Source: Bryobacterales bacterium (GTDB lineage Bacteria > Acidobacteriota > Terriglobia > Bryobacterales > Bryobacteraceae). Taken from it: a DNA stretch of 64,000 nucleotides. The stretch's first letter is position 1. Each line of letters opens with the position of its first letter. Below, piece by piece: positions 37,579 through 46,191 of this stretch. The translations under genes were made by a program, and so were the position numbers. The notes below the pieces were generated by a model, which did not search any database, was not told where the DNA came from, and saw only the letters and a list, made by a program, of their open reading frames with translations. The stretch covers positions 1-64,000 of the forward strand of contig JADLBD010000007.1 of the NCBI GenBank assembly GCA_020847975.1, in the 5' to 3' direction.

Positions 37579-38555
37579 AATTCAATTCCTGTTCGATGAC
37601 GCGCCGCGGGTTCACCGCGATCCTGATTGGCTCGGCTGCCGAGTTTTCTTCGTGCAAGCGGGAGCATAAACGAATCATAGGAGTGGTGCCGAAGGGCAGG
37701 GCGCACATGTTCTGGCAATCGGTGCACGCCGGGGCGAATGCGGCGGCAAAGGAAGCGGGAGTGGAGGTGAGTTGGAACGGACCGGCGACAGAGACGGACT
37801 ACAACGGGCAGTTGCAGATAGTGGATGCGATGATCAACCGGCGGGTGGACGCGATTGCGCTGGCTCCGATCGATAAGAAGGCGATGGTGAGCGTGGTGGA
37901 GCGGGCCAAACGGGAGAAGATCCCGGTGGTGATCTTCGATTCGGGAATCGATACGAACGATTTCGTCTCGCAGGTGGCGACGGACAACTACGCGGCGGGG
38001 CAGATGGCGGCGGACCGGATCGGGAAGATTCTGGACGGGAAGGGCAAGGTGGCGATGGTGGCGGTGCAGCCGGGGGCGGCGTCGACGATGGCGCGGGAGC
38101 AGGGGTTCGAGGACCGGGTGAAGGAGAAGTTTCCGGGAATCCAGATTGTGGACAAGCGGTTCGGGATGGCGGATTTCGCGCAATCGCTGGCGGTGTCGGA
38201 GAACATGCTGACGGCGCATTCGGACCTGGCGGCGCTGTTTGCGTCGAATGAATCGAGCACGGTGGGGGCGGCGCAGGCGTTGAAGGGGCGGCAGAGCAAG
38301 GTGAAGATGGTGGGTTTCGACTGGAGCCCGACGCTCGAGGAGGGGTTGAAGAGCGGGTTGATTGATTCGCTGGTGGTGCAGAATCCGTTCAAGATGGGGT
38401 ACGAATCAGTGAAGGCGGCTGTGGCGGCGCTGGAAGGCAAGCCGGTGGAGAAGATCAACAACCTTGCGCCGCGGCTGATTTTGAAGGAAGACTTGAGCAA
38501 ACCGGACGTCCAGGAGCAGTTGAATCCGGACTTGAAGAAGTATCTTGGCGGGTGA
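37575..38555 (+). CDS. Periplasmic sugar-binding protein (RbsB/LacI-type fold), orphan
   Basis: A 326-residue type I periplasmic binding protein. The N-terminus SMTRRGFTAILIGSAAEFSS then CKRE is a Tat-like leader with a possible lipobox Cys. The fold is marked by IIGVVPKGRAHMFWQSVHAG, LQIVDAMINRRVDAIALAPI, ASTMAREQGFEDRVKEKFPG and VKMVGFDWSPTLEEGLKSGL. Such proteins deliver ribose, galactose or autoinducer-like sugars to ABC importers. No permease or ATPase gene is next to it, so it is an orphan, perhaps serving a sensor or a distant transporter. ATGA overlap with the peroxidase gene. Confidence 0.87.
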   Translation: MKFNSCSMTRRGFTAILIGSAAEFSSCKREHKRIIGVVPKGRAHMFWQSVHAGANAAAKEAGVEVSWNGPATETDYNGQLQIVDAMINRRVDAIALAPIDKKAMVSVVERAKREKIPVVIFDSGIDTNDFVSQVATDNYAAGQMAADRIGKILDGKGKVAMVAVQPGAASTMAREQGFEDRVKEKFPGIQIVDKRFGMADFAQSLAVSENMLTAHSDLAALFASNESSTVGAAQALKGRQSKVKMVGFDWSPTLEEGLKSGLIDSLVVQNPFKMGYESVKAAVAALEGKPVEKINNLAPRLILKEDLSKPDVQEQLNPDLKKYLGG

Positions 38556-38574
38556 TTTCGTGGCGGTGAGGTGG

Positions 38575-38784
38575 TTAGGAAACGCCGGTGAGCGTATACA
38601 TTACGCTGGCGACTCTTCCCCAGATGTGGCTGAGGGAGGGCGCGTAATGAGTGGGTAGCCAGCCGTAGGCGACGAACGTCACCATGAGGACCAAGACGGA
38701 ATACTCGACCATGTCCTGACCCCGCTGATCGGACCGGAGTTGACGGAGGGTACGCAATAGTGGCCGAAGCCGAAGTAAGTTCAT
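38575..38784 (-). CDS. Flp/Fap-type pilin
   Basis: A 69-residue prepilin. A basic leader (MNLLRLRPLLRTLRQLRSDQ) ends in RG; cleavage after Gly22 would give a mature protein starting QDMVEYSVLVLMVTFVAY, with the essential Glu at position 5. This is the class IVb Flp pilin pattern. The start at 38784 is supported by AGGAAA before the ATG. No tad assembly genes (ATPase, prepilin peptidase, CpaB/CpaC) are in the window. A long structured leader precedes it, between it and the tail-fibre-like gene. Confidence 0.8.
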   Translation of the reverse strand: MNLLRLRPLLRTLRQLRSDQRGQDMVEYSVLVLMVTFVAYGWLPTHYAPSLSHIWGRVASVMYTLTGVS

Positions 38785-38906
38785 AGCATTTCCTAGGCTC
38801 CCAAGACCATCTTGAGGGAATGGGGGTGTGGCCAACAAGGGCAAAAACGCCCTACCGGGGAAGGAAAAGACCCTAGTACCACACCCCCAAGCGTAGGGGA
38901 GCCGGT
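38785..38906 (-). ncRNA. Candidate structured leader RNA of the Flp pilin gene
   Basis: On the minus strand the 120 bases before the pilin ATG can fold into a branched structure. P1 is a perfect 11-bp stem (38879-38889 with 38821-38831, TGGGGGTGTGG against its complement). It encloses P2 (UAC/GUA plus GGG/CCC around a 10-base loop) and P3 (38838-38842 with 38849-38853). A second hairpin, CAAGA-TGG-TCTTG (38802-38814), follows just before the ribosome site. It matches no riboswitch consensus I can recall: the GEMM core for cyclic di-GMP is absent. It could instead be a terminator-like barrier behind the upstream gene. Confidence 0.5.
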
Positions 38907-38907
38907 T

Positions 38908-41082
38908 TTATGGATTCGCCTGCGCGGGAAAGCGGACGATGGTGAGGCTGCGGAGAGTGACGGTGTCGGTAGTGGTGGAAGCCATCTGCCCCTGCACGTC
39001 CACGATGATGTCGCCGGTGGGCGCGCTGGAGTTGCCGCCGCCGGCCAGCACGGAGAGGGAAGTTCCCCAGTTCTGCCAGCCCCAGTAGAGGGCGGAATCG
39101 CGGTGGATGGCATCGCCGCGGCCGAAGACCATGGTTTCCGAACCAGACGCACTGCGGGCGGTAAGGACGACCCCACCCCAGGAAAGCGCGTAGCTGAAGG
39201 CGGTGGTGGTTCCTTCATGGGAGAGTTCGTAGTCGATGCGGAAGCGGTCGGAGGGAAGCACCATGGAGGCAGGGATGCGGCACTGTCCCAGCGAGGTCAT
39301 TGTCAGCGAAGATGTGCCTGTTCCTCCGATGGAGCAAATGACCTGAGGAGACGGATGTTTCTGTCCGGCTTCAAAGGATTTGCGAGCCATTTCCGTGGTG
39401 TTCAACCAAGCGTCACCCTCACGGAGCGTGGAGGGATCGGCGGGCAGCCCATCCTGTTGCCAGGGGGCCTGACCGTTGGAGGCGCCGGCGCGGACGGAGG
39501 CAGCGAGGAATTTCCCATCGGCTTCGAGGCGCGCGACATCGGAGCCGGCAAGCGTCTTCCAGCGTTGGAGTGGCGCCGACGACTGGCCTTCCCCGGCCCG
39601 GACCTCGAGTGTAGTAGAGCCGTCGATGACCGAGGAGTCGTATACGGTCAAGGTGGAGGTGGGGGAGGCGACACCGACGCCGAGGCGGCGCAGGACGTTA
39701 TCCCAAGTGAAGCGGCTGCCGTTGTGGGCGAGACTGCCCGAGGCATCGATGAACGGTACGGCGCCGGCGGGGAAACCGGTAAACAGGCAGGCGTTCCAGA
39801 CGGCATCGGAGCCATTCGAAGTGAGACAGCGGTTAGGGGCTCCGAGGGGAAGGCGAGTCCAGAGCGCGGGAGAAGTTCCCACGCCGACGATGAGGTCGCC
39901 GCGGGAGACGGCAGCGGGATTGGTGTCGTAATGAGAGGACCCGAGGAGGGGGTGGCCGGTTGGAGGCCTGGAGTTGGTGAGCCTGGAATCCTGATCGGTG
40001 ACGAAGCGGTTGGAGTTGGAAGGATTGCCGGCGGAACCGGAGAGAGCCGCCTTCTGATCCGCCGTGGGGTCATTCGCGTTGGAGTGAGTGGGGAAGTTCA
40101 GAGCGAGTTTGGATTCGGCGATTCCCGCGTTTGGCGAGATGTGCTGGTCGGCAATGGCTCCGGGAGCGATGGAGGGGGCCGGGAAGAAGCCTGTGAGGGC
40201 TCCGCCGGCTTCCGATCCTCCTGTCAGGCCGGAAGCGCCGGCGATGCGATAGGAGGCAATCAGCAGGTCCCCGGATTGGGGGTAGGAGCCGGGTTGGAAG
40301 GTGATGGTGTTACCCGAGAGATTGAAATCGAGTCCGGGCTTCTGGAGCACGCCGTTGCGGAAGAGTTGCAGGCTGTTTCCCGGGTTGGGAGCATTGGCGA
40401 GAGTGAAGACGGCATTGGCGCCACTGAGCGTGCCGGCCGGGATTTCGCCGTCTACAAACCCGGGAGAGGAGGAACCGGAGCAAGGGCTTGTGGAGCCATT
40501 GACGTGAAGACAATCGGTGGGATCGCCGACGGCGGCATCGAAATCGCCATTGGAGTTGATGACGGCGGCGCGGGATGGTATGAATCCGAGGCCCTTTTTG
40601 GGTCTGGCTGCCAGTTCCTCGGTGAGACCGGCGACGTCGTTGATCTGGGCAGGTCCGGTATTGGCAGCAGGGGAGTTGACGGCGGCGCCGGCGATGGGGG
40701 GTCCGACGAGGCGGACATCCTTGAGTTTCAGTGAAGTCGCGCTTGGGGACACGGCCCAATACTCGGTGAAGAGGACACGGCCGTTGTTGCTGTACTTGAC
40801 GATGTAGTAAGCGCCAACGGACGCCGTTGTGGTGGGCACGAGGCTCACCTTCAGGACGCCTTTGATGACGCGGGAATTCTTGCTATAGGCGGCGATGGAG
40901 GAGTAATCGGAGGCGAGGAAACTGCGCCACTCGATCATGACGACGCCGTCGAACCGCTGTCCGTCGGCGCGGAAGACGGTGTCTTCGATGGTAGTGAGAC
41001 TGGGCTGAGCTCCCAACGACAGGGAGCACGCCAACCAGGCCAGGGGAAGGACACGCCGGGCCCAACGAGGATTCGAATACAT
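38908..41082 (-). CDS. Large exported protein with phage-tail-fibre-like segments
   Basis: A 724-residue protein with a signal peptide (MYSNPRWARRVLPLAWLACS). After a beta-rich N-domain (about 26-140) comes a Gly/Ala/Ser/Asn-rich middle. FTLANAPNPGNSLQLFRNGV with a DFNLSGNTITF strand, and PTADQKAALSGSAGNPSNSN, both resemble repeats of phage tail-fibre and collar proteins. LGVGVASPTSTLTVYDSS resembles the segment before intramolecular chaperone/tail-spike ends. The last about 150 residues form a beta-sandwich-like domain. No phage genes are nearby, so it is probably a cell-surface fibre or adhesin borrowed from or convergent with tail fibres. GGAGG precedes the ATG. Confidence 0.65.
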   Translation of the reverse strand: MYSNPRWARRVLPLAWLACSLSLGAQPSLTTIEDTVFRADGQRFDGVVMIEWRSFLASDYSSIAAYSKNSRVIKGVLKVSLVPTTTASVGAYYIVKYSNNGRVLFTEYWAVSPSATSLKLKDVRLVGPPIAGAAVNSPAANTGPAQINDVAGLTEELAARPKKGLGFIPSRAAVINSNGDFDAAVGDPTDCLHVNGSTSPCSGSSSPGFVDGEIPAGTLSGANAVFTLANAPNPGNSLQLFRNGVLQKPGLDFNLSGNTITFQPGSYPQSGDLLIASYRIAGASGLTGGSEAGGALTGFFPAPSIAPGAIADQHISPNAGIAESKLALNFPTHSNANDPTADQKAALSGSAGNPSNSNRFVTDQDSRLTNSRPPTGHPLLGSSHYDTNPAAVSRGDLIVGVGTSPALWTRLPLGAPNRCLTSNGSDAVWNACLFTGFPAGAVPFIDASGSLAHNGSRFTWDNVLRRLGVGVASPTSTLTVYDSSVIDGSTTLEVRAGEGQSSAPLQRWKTLAGSDVARLEADGKFLAASVRAGASNGQAPWQQDGLPADPSTLREGDAWLNTTEMARKSFEAGQKHPSPQVICSIGGTGTSSLTMTSLGQCRIPASMVLPSDRFRIDYELSHEGTTTAFSYALSWGGVVLTARSASGSETMVFGRGDAIHRDSALYWGWQNWGTSLSVLAGGGNSSAPTGDIIVDVQGQMASTTTDTVTLRSLTIVRFPAQANP

Positions 41083-41314
41083 TTGCTAAGCCTCCAGGGA
41101 ATTGGCCCGGTGCGAAGACGCTTCCGGGCCAGGGGGGCGGGCAGTAACCCGTTCTGGCTACAGCTTAGCTGGCGAAGATGCTGGAGGAAGAGCTATAGGC
41201 CGATGTCAACAGCAATATCTATCGATTTATCTTTAGTTTAGCGGAACAAAAAGAAAAACGAATGACTTGTGACCGTGAACCGGCCAATCACACAAATGAA
41301 ACCCGGACCGCGGT
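41083..41314 (-). promoter_or_regulatory. Leader and promoter region of the tail-fibre-like gene
   Basis: Read on the minus strand, a strong hairpin (GGCCCGG at 41104-41110 with CCGGGCC at 41124-41130, inner GCG/CGC) sits just before the ribosome site GGAGG. Further upstream lies TGGCTACAGCTTAGC (plus strand, 41155-41169), almost repeated in the leader of the PEP-CTERM gene. ATTCCCT and a GGAG.CT.AG.AAATG segment near the start also occur before the Flp pilin. TTGACA (41204-41209, minus) has no well-spaced -10. A T-rich run at 41245-41260 could aid termination of the TonB receptor transcript. Confidence 0.4.
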
Positions 41315-44300
41315 TTACCAGTACAGTTTGCCCCCCAATTGGAGAATCCTGGGGTCGCGGGTGCTGTTGACCAATCCGAAGGTGCTGACGTTGACGGTGG
41401 AGATGGGATTGTTGAACTGGGTATGGTTGAAGAGATTGAAGAACTCGGCGCGGACTTGCAGCCGGGACTGTTCCCCGAGTTTGGGAACGTGGAAGTTCTT
41501 GCTGAAGCTGACGTCCCAGTTGTTGATGCCGAATCCGGGTTGCGTATTCCGGCCGAGGTTTCCAAACGTTCCCTTGGAGGGCGTCGAGTAAGCGGTCTTG
41601 TCGAGACCGAGGAGATTGTTGGAGCGCGGGTCCAACTTCTGGATGGCGGCGCCGGTCGCATTGGCGCGTTGCTCGCCGGCGAGCACGTTCGCGGGGTCGC
41701 CGGCGGCGACGATGGTGTAGCGCATGCCGGAAATGAAGTTGGTGATTCCGGCCATCTCCCATCCGCCGATGAATCCATTCAGGACGGCGTTCCTGATGTC
41801 CACGGCCTTGCCCTTACCGACGGGAAGCTGCCACACATAGCTGGCGATGAAGTTGTGAGGGACGTCATTGGGGGCGGGCTCACGTTCGGGACGGCGATTG
41901 TACATATTCATGCCCGCGCCGCCGCTATCCATGAGTTTCGAGAAGGTATAGGAGACCGTATAGGAGAGGTCATGCCATAACCGCTGCTCCAGTTTCAGGT
42001 AGCCCGCATTGTAGTTGGTCCACTGGTAGTTTGTGTTCTGGCTAAAGCCCGGCGGCAGGGTGGGATAGGGCATGCGAGTCTGGTAGGGTTCCGGATTGTC
42101 CTTGTTCTGGGGCAAGCGCGGCTGGTTCATGAGCACCGATCCGTACTGTTTTTGACCGGTGTTGCCCATGTATCCGCTTTCCAGGAGCAGGCCGGGACGA
42201 ATCTGATGCTGGACATTGAGGTTGTAGTTGTAGAGGTATCCGGTGCGCTGAAACAGGTCCTGATTGCTGCTGACACCGGTGGTGCTCTTTTCGGGTCCGG
42301 GAAAAAGGTCGGACATGCGGATTTGGGGGATGGTGGGGCTGGAAACAAGGTTGGCGAAGACGAAGAAGGGCGGGGTGCTCATCATGTTGTTGACGGCCGC
42401 GCCGCCTCCGCTGAAGGCGTAGAAAATGCCGAAACCGGTGCGGATGGTGGTATTGCTGCCCGGACGGTAAGCAAGGCCGAACCGCGGCGAGTAGTTGTTT
42501 TTGTCGGGGGCCACAGGCGGATTCGACAGCGCCACAGTGCCGGTATTCTGGAACAGACCGACGCCGGGGATGTAGTAATCCGGACGTCCGGCGAGTAACT
42601 GCCGTCCAACGCCGAGATCAAAATTGGCGAGTCTTCCGCGGTAGGGAGACTGGTATTCGTAGCGAAGGCCGAGGTTCAAGGTGAGGCGGTTGCTGATGCG
42701 CCAGTCGTCCTGCACGTACCAGAAGATCTGTTCGGCGAGGGAATACTTTGCGACGCCGCCGTAGTTGCCCAGACTGCCCAAGCCTCCGGTGGCCGAACCG
42801 GGGAAGCCGAGCAAGTAGTCGCCAAAGGAGTCGCCGCTGTAGTTGCCGGTGAAGTTCATGATGCCGTTCTGGCTGCTGCCCTGGTCATAGCCGACCATGA
42901 GGTGGGAGTACTCGATGCCGGCCTTCACGGTGTGATCGCCGCGGATCCAGGTCACTGATTCTCCGCCGCGGTAGTAGATGTTGTTCTGGACGATGTGGGT
43001 TCCGTAGCCGACGAATCCGTTGCTGGCTCCGGGGAAGCCCGGCGCATAGCCGGTGAGGTTGACGTTCGGGAGAGTATAGTCGCCAGGGCTTGGGGCCAGA
43101 TTCTTGAAACCGAGGTCTGCCGCGTAGTTGGTGGAGTAGCGGTCACCGTCGCTCTGGCGGGCGAGATAGGCCTTGAAGAATCCCAAGCGGGTGTCGCTGA
43201 TGAAGGTGGGAGAAAAGACGTGGGTGTAGCCGACCGACAGGTGTTGGGTGCGGTCGGGGCGAATGACGCCGAGCCCAATGATATAGGCGACGTTCGTCAG
43301 GTCATCGTTGGCGTAGGAGTAGCGTCCGAACAGACTGCCCTTCGAGGACACGCGGTGATCGATGCGGCCCGTCAACTGGTCGCGGCGTTCCCAGTCGCTG
43401 GGCGTCACGAGGAAATTGACGCCGGGACGGCCCGCTGAATTGGCGTGAGGGAAGTACTGGAGCATTTTTTGGGCCTGGGCGTCGACGCGGTTTTGCGGGA
43501 TGACCGCGCCGGGGAACGGGGTGTTGTTATTCGCGGGATCCTTGATGGTCTTTCCGGTGGCGCTGAAGTTGCCGGCCATCATGTCGTCGGTGGGGACGAG
43601 GCCCTGAAGAATGACGCCCGTTCGCCGCCGGCGCGCTTCGTAATTGACGAAGAAGAACGTTTTGTCCTTGCGTATTTTGCCGCCGGCGCTGACTCCCGGC
43701 TGATTGTAAGTGAATCGAGGGGCTCCGGTAGCCGGACGGAAGAACTGGCCAGCCTGAAAGGCCCGGTTGCGAACAAAGTCATAGGCGGTTCCATGAAAGG
43801 AATTGCTACCGCGCTTGGTGACCATGTCGATGAATGCGGCGCCGTGGCCGTAGGATGCATCCATGAAATTGGTGACCACTTTGAACTCCGCCAGAGCGTC
43901 CACGGACAAGGCAATCCCGGGATTGTTCTGGTTCACGACCGTGAAGTCGACGCCGTCGAGGTTGGCGCCGGTGGAGGTATTGCGAACGCCGCCGATGTCA
44001 ATGGAGCGCGAGTCCATGACGCTGCTGGTTCCCACGGTTCGCAACGACCCGGGCGTAAGCGCGGCGAGGTCGAAGAAATTGCGGTTGTTGAGGGGCAGTT
44101 CGAGCATCGTGCGGTTGTCGATGACGGAACCGAGAACCGCGGTGTTGGTCTGCAACTGAGGCGTGGTTCCTTCCACTTCCACCTTTTCGCTGACGTTACC
44201 CACCTGCATGGTGATGTCTGTGCGCACCTGAGTGTTGACGGTGACCACGACGTTCGAAACGGAGGCGACGCGGAAGGAGGCTGCGGTGGCGGTGATGGTG

Positions 44301-44542
44301 TAGGCGCCGCTCGGTAACGCGGTGAAGCGATAGTTGCCTTCGGCATCGGTGACGAAGGTCCGCGATTCATTGGTGGCGTGGTTGCGAGCGGTGATCGTGA
44401 CTCCGGGGATCACGGCCTGGCTCGAATCGGACACGGTACCGAGAATAGTGCCGGTGCCGAATTGAGCGAGGGCGGCAGCCGTGGAGATGAGGAAGAGGGA
44501 GAGCAACAGTGGGGTGTTGCGAAGGGAGGAGGAGGAAGACAT
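41315..44542 (-). CDS. TonB-dependent receptor, Oar-like with carboxypeptidase regulatory-like domain
   Basis: A 1075-residue outer-membrane protein. After a signal peptide (TPLLLSLFLISTAAALAQ) comes a carboxypeptidase regulatory-like Ig fold (about 28-115: GTILGTVSDSSQAVIPGVTI), then a plug-like region (VEVEGTTPQLQTNTAVLGSV, later LDGVDFTVVNQNNPGIALSV), then a long beta-barrel ending in an aromatic residue (LQLGGKLYW). This build is the large Oar/CarboxypepD_reg-TonB family expanded in Solibacter. It probably moves polymers or oligosaccharides across the outer membrane, energised by TonB. No SusD partner is present, as is usual for Acidobacteria. The next gene on the opposite strand is a fucosidase. 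Confidence 0.9.
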   Translation of the reverse strand: MSSSSSLRNTPLLLSLFLISTAAALAQFGTGTILGTVSDSSQAVIPGVTITARNHATNESRTFVTDAEGNYRFTALPSGAYTITATAASFRVASVSNVVVTVNTQVRTDITMQVGNVSEKVEVEGTTPQLQTNTAVLGSVIDNRTMLELPLNNRNFFDLAALTPGSLRTVGTSSVMDSRSIDIGGVRNTSTGANLDGVDFTVVNQNNPGIALSVDALAEFKVVTNFMDASYGHGAAFIDMVTKRGSNSFHGTAYDFVRNRAFQAGQFFRPATGAPRFTYNQPGVSAGGKIRKDKTFFFVNYEARRRRTGVILQGLVPTDDMMAGNFSATGKTIKDPANNNTPFPGAVIPQNRVDAQAQKMLQYFPHANSAGRPGVNFLVTPSDWERRDQLTGRIDHRVSSKGSLFGRYSYANDDLTNVAYIIGLGVIRPDRTQHLSVGYTHVFSPTFISDTRLGFFKAYLARQSDGDRYSTNYAADLGFKNLAPSPGDYTLPNVNLTGYAPGFPGASNGFVGYGTHIVQNNIYYRGGESVTWIRGDHTVKAGIEYSHLMVGYDQGSSQNGIMNFTGNYSGDSFGDYLLGFPGSATGGLGSLGNYGGVAKYSLAEQIFWYVQDDWRISNRLTLNLGLRYEYQSPYRGRLANFDLGVGRQLLAGRPDYYIPGVGLFQNTGTVALSNPPVAPDKNNYSPRFGLAYRPGSNTTIRTGFGIFYAFSGGGAAVNNMMSTPPFFVFANLVSSPTIPQIRMSDLFPGPEKSTTGVSSNQDLFQRTGYLYNYNLNVQHQIRPGLLLESGYMGNTGQKQYGSVLMNQPRLPQNKDNPEPYQTRMPYPTLPPGFSQNTNYQWTNYNAGYLKLEQRLWHDLSYTVSYTFSKLMDSGGAGMNMYNRRPEREPAPNDVPHNFIASYVWQLPVGKGKAVDIRNAVLNGFIGGWEMAGITNFISGMRYTIVAAGDPANVLAGEQRANATGAAIQKLDPRSNNLLGLDKTAYSTPSKGTFGNLGRNTQPGFGINNWDVSFSKNFHVPKLGEQSRLQVRAEFFNLFNHTQFNNPISTVNVSTFGLVNSTRDPRILQLGGKLYW

Positions 44543-44775
44543 AATGGACCTCGAAGCAGGGCGGTTGAGCGCTTAAAGCTCTTAGCGATGCATTCTATGA
44601 GGTTTCTCGCGGCGCTGTCAACCATCGATTGCAACGAGATCGGTTTATCGGAGAAATGGCGGTGGATTGGTGAGTTCTTTCAATGCCGGAGGGCCGGCGG
44701 GCACTGTGCGAGCTTCCAAGATATTCAGTTGGCCGGGCAGTGGCCTGAGATACAGTAGAGTAGCGAGGTGTTCTG

Positions 44776-46191
44776 ATGGCCGTCATCCGCTATATTCTAC
44801 TGGCGCTTCTTGTGGCGCAGGCTGTATTTTCCCAAGGGCTCTATCTTCCCACCACCGAATCGCTGCGCACGCACAAAGCGCCTCAGTGGTACGAGGATGC
44901 GAAGTTCGGCATCTTCATCCACTGGGGTCCCTATGCCGTGCCGGCGTATCACGAGTGGTATGTCGAGTTCATCAGTCCCAAGGCGAATTTTGGATTCATG
45001 TTCGGCGGGCCGCCCTATGTGAGCACGCGCGGCGATCTGCCGGAAACGCTATTCCTTTCAAAGACGCGCGCCGCGGCGGTCGAGTATCATCGCAAGAACT
45101 GGGGCGCGGATTTCGCCTACGACAACTTCATCCCGATGTTCCGGGCGGAAAAGTTCGACCCGGGGGCCTGGGCCGGACTGTTTCGCGAATCGGGGGCTCG
45201 CTACGTTGTATTCACGGCGAAGCACGGGGACGAGTTCGCGATGTGGCGCAGCAAGGTGACCACACGGAATGCGGTTGACATGGGTCCCAAGCGCGATATC
45301 GCCGGGGATCTGGCGCGGTCGGTTCGCGCCGCGGGGATGAAGATGGGTTTTTATCACAACACCACCTACACGTTTTGGGATGCGCGCTATCCGGGACGCG
45401 ACTGGGTGGACTATATGAATCGCTCGATCCGCGAATTGATCGACCTGTATCATCCGAGCGTGCTCTGGGGCGATGTGCTGGACGGCCCGGTGCGCGATGC
45501 GCAAGGCAAACCGCTTCCGGCCGACTACTGGGGCTCCAAGCAGGTGCTGGCGTACTTCTATAACCGATCCGATCCTTCGGGCGGCGTGGCCGCCAATGAC
45601 CGCTGGGGGCAGGATGTGGACGGCAAGTATCTGGGCGATTTCGCGACGCCGGAGCGCACTCGCATGACTCGCATCCGGACGGACAAGTGGGAGACGTGCG
45701 ACTCGCTGGACCCCACTTCCTGGGGCTACAACCGGAATCTGCCGGAGAGCGACTACATGACGCCCAACCAGGTGGTGGTCTACCTGGTGGACGTGGTGAG
45801 CAAGAACGGGAATCTGCTGATCAACATCGGGCCTCGAGCGGACGGCACGATTCCCGAGGTGATGCAATCCTGCCTGCGCAGTGTGGGCGAGTGGTTGAAA
45901 GTGAACGGGGAGGCGATCTACGGCACGCGCTATTGGGACACCTACCGGGACGGGGACGTGCGATTCACCCACAAGGGCAACACGCTGTACGCCATCGCCC
46001 TCGAGTGGCCGGAAGAGAATCTCCGCCTGACGTCGTTAGCGGGGAAACAGGTGGCCAAGGTCGACATGCTCGGTCTCGACGAACCCGTGAAGTGGCGGCA
46101 GCAGAGCGATGCCCTGATCATCGAAGCGCCGGGAAAGCGTCCGTGCAAGTATGCGTACACGTTCCGCATCCAACTGAGGCCGAAGCGGTGA
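44776..46191 (+). CDS. Alpha-L-fucosidase, GH29 family, exported
   Basis: A 471-residue glycoside hydrolase with a signal peptide (IRYILLALLVAQAVFSQ). APQWYEDAKFGIFIHWGPYA is the GH29 entry motif, YVVFTAKHGDEFAMW the next conserved block, and the nucleophile Asp is expected in SVLWGDVLDG. NGNLLINIGPRADGTIPE is the typical C-terminal barrel segment, followed by a beta-sandwich. It should release L-fucose from glycans outside the cytoplasm. GAGGTG is five bases before the ATG. Its stop overlaps the start of the UROD-family gene (GTGA), and the aldolase fusion at 2560 could act on similar deoxysugars, though it is far away. Confidence 0.92.
   Translation: MAVIRYILLALLVAQAVFSQGLYLPTTESLRTHKAPQWYEDAKFGIFIHWGPYAVPAYHEWYVEFISPKANFGFMFGGPPYVSTRGDLPETLFLSKTRAAAVEYHRKNWGADFAYDNFIPMFRAEKFDPGAWAGLFRESGARYVVFTAKHGDEFAMWRSKVTTRNAVDMGPKRDIAGDLARSVRAAGMKMGFYHNTTYTFWDARYPGRDWVDYMNRSIRELIDLYHPSVLWGDVLDGPVRDAQGKPLPADYWGSKQVLAYFYNRSDPSGGVAANDRWGQDVDGKYLGDFATPERTRMTRIRTDKWETCDSLDPTSWGYNRNLPESDYMTPNQVVVYLVDVVSKNGNLLINIGPRADGTIPEVMQSCLRSVGEWLKVNGEAIYGTRYWDTYRDGDVRFTHKGNTLYAIALEWPEENLRLTSLAGKQVAKVDMLGLDEPVKWRQQSDALIIEAPGKRPCKYAYTFRIQLRPKR

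Noticed and set aside
38785..38906. GEMM (cyclic di-GMP or cGAMP) riboswitch before the pilin gene
   Set aside because: The conserved core words (CGCAAAGCC, CCUA, GGUUACC arrangement) are missing although the leader is structured.
38812..40734. A 640-residue plus-strand frame opposite the tail-fibre-like gene
   Set aside because: The minus-strand protein has a signal peptide, a proper ribosome site and fibre-type segments; the antisense frame is Gly/Glu/Ala low-complexity.
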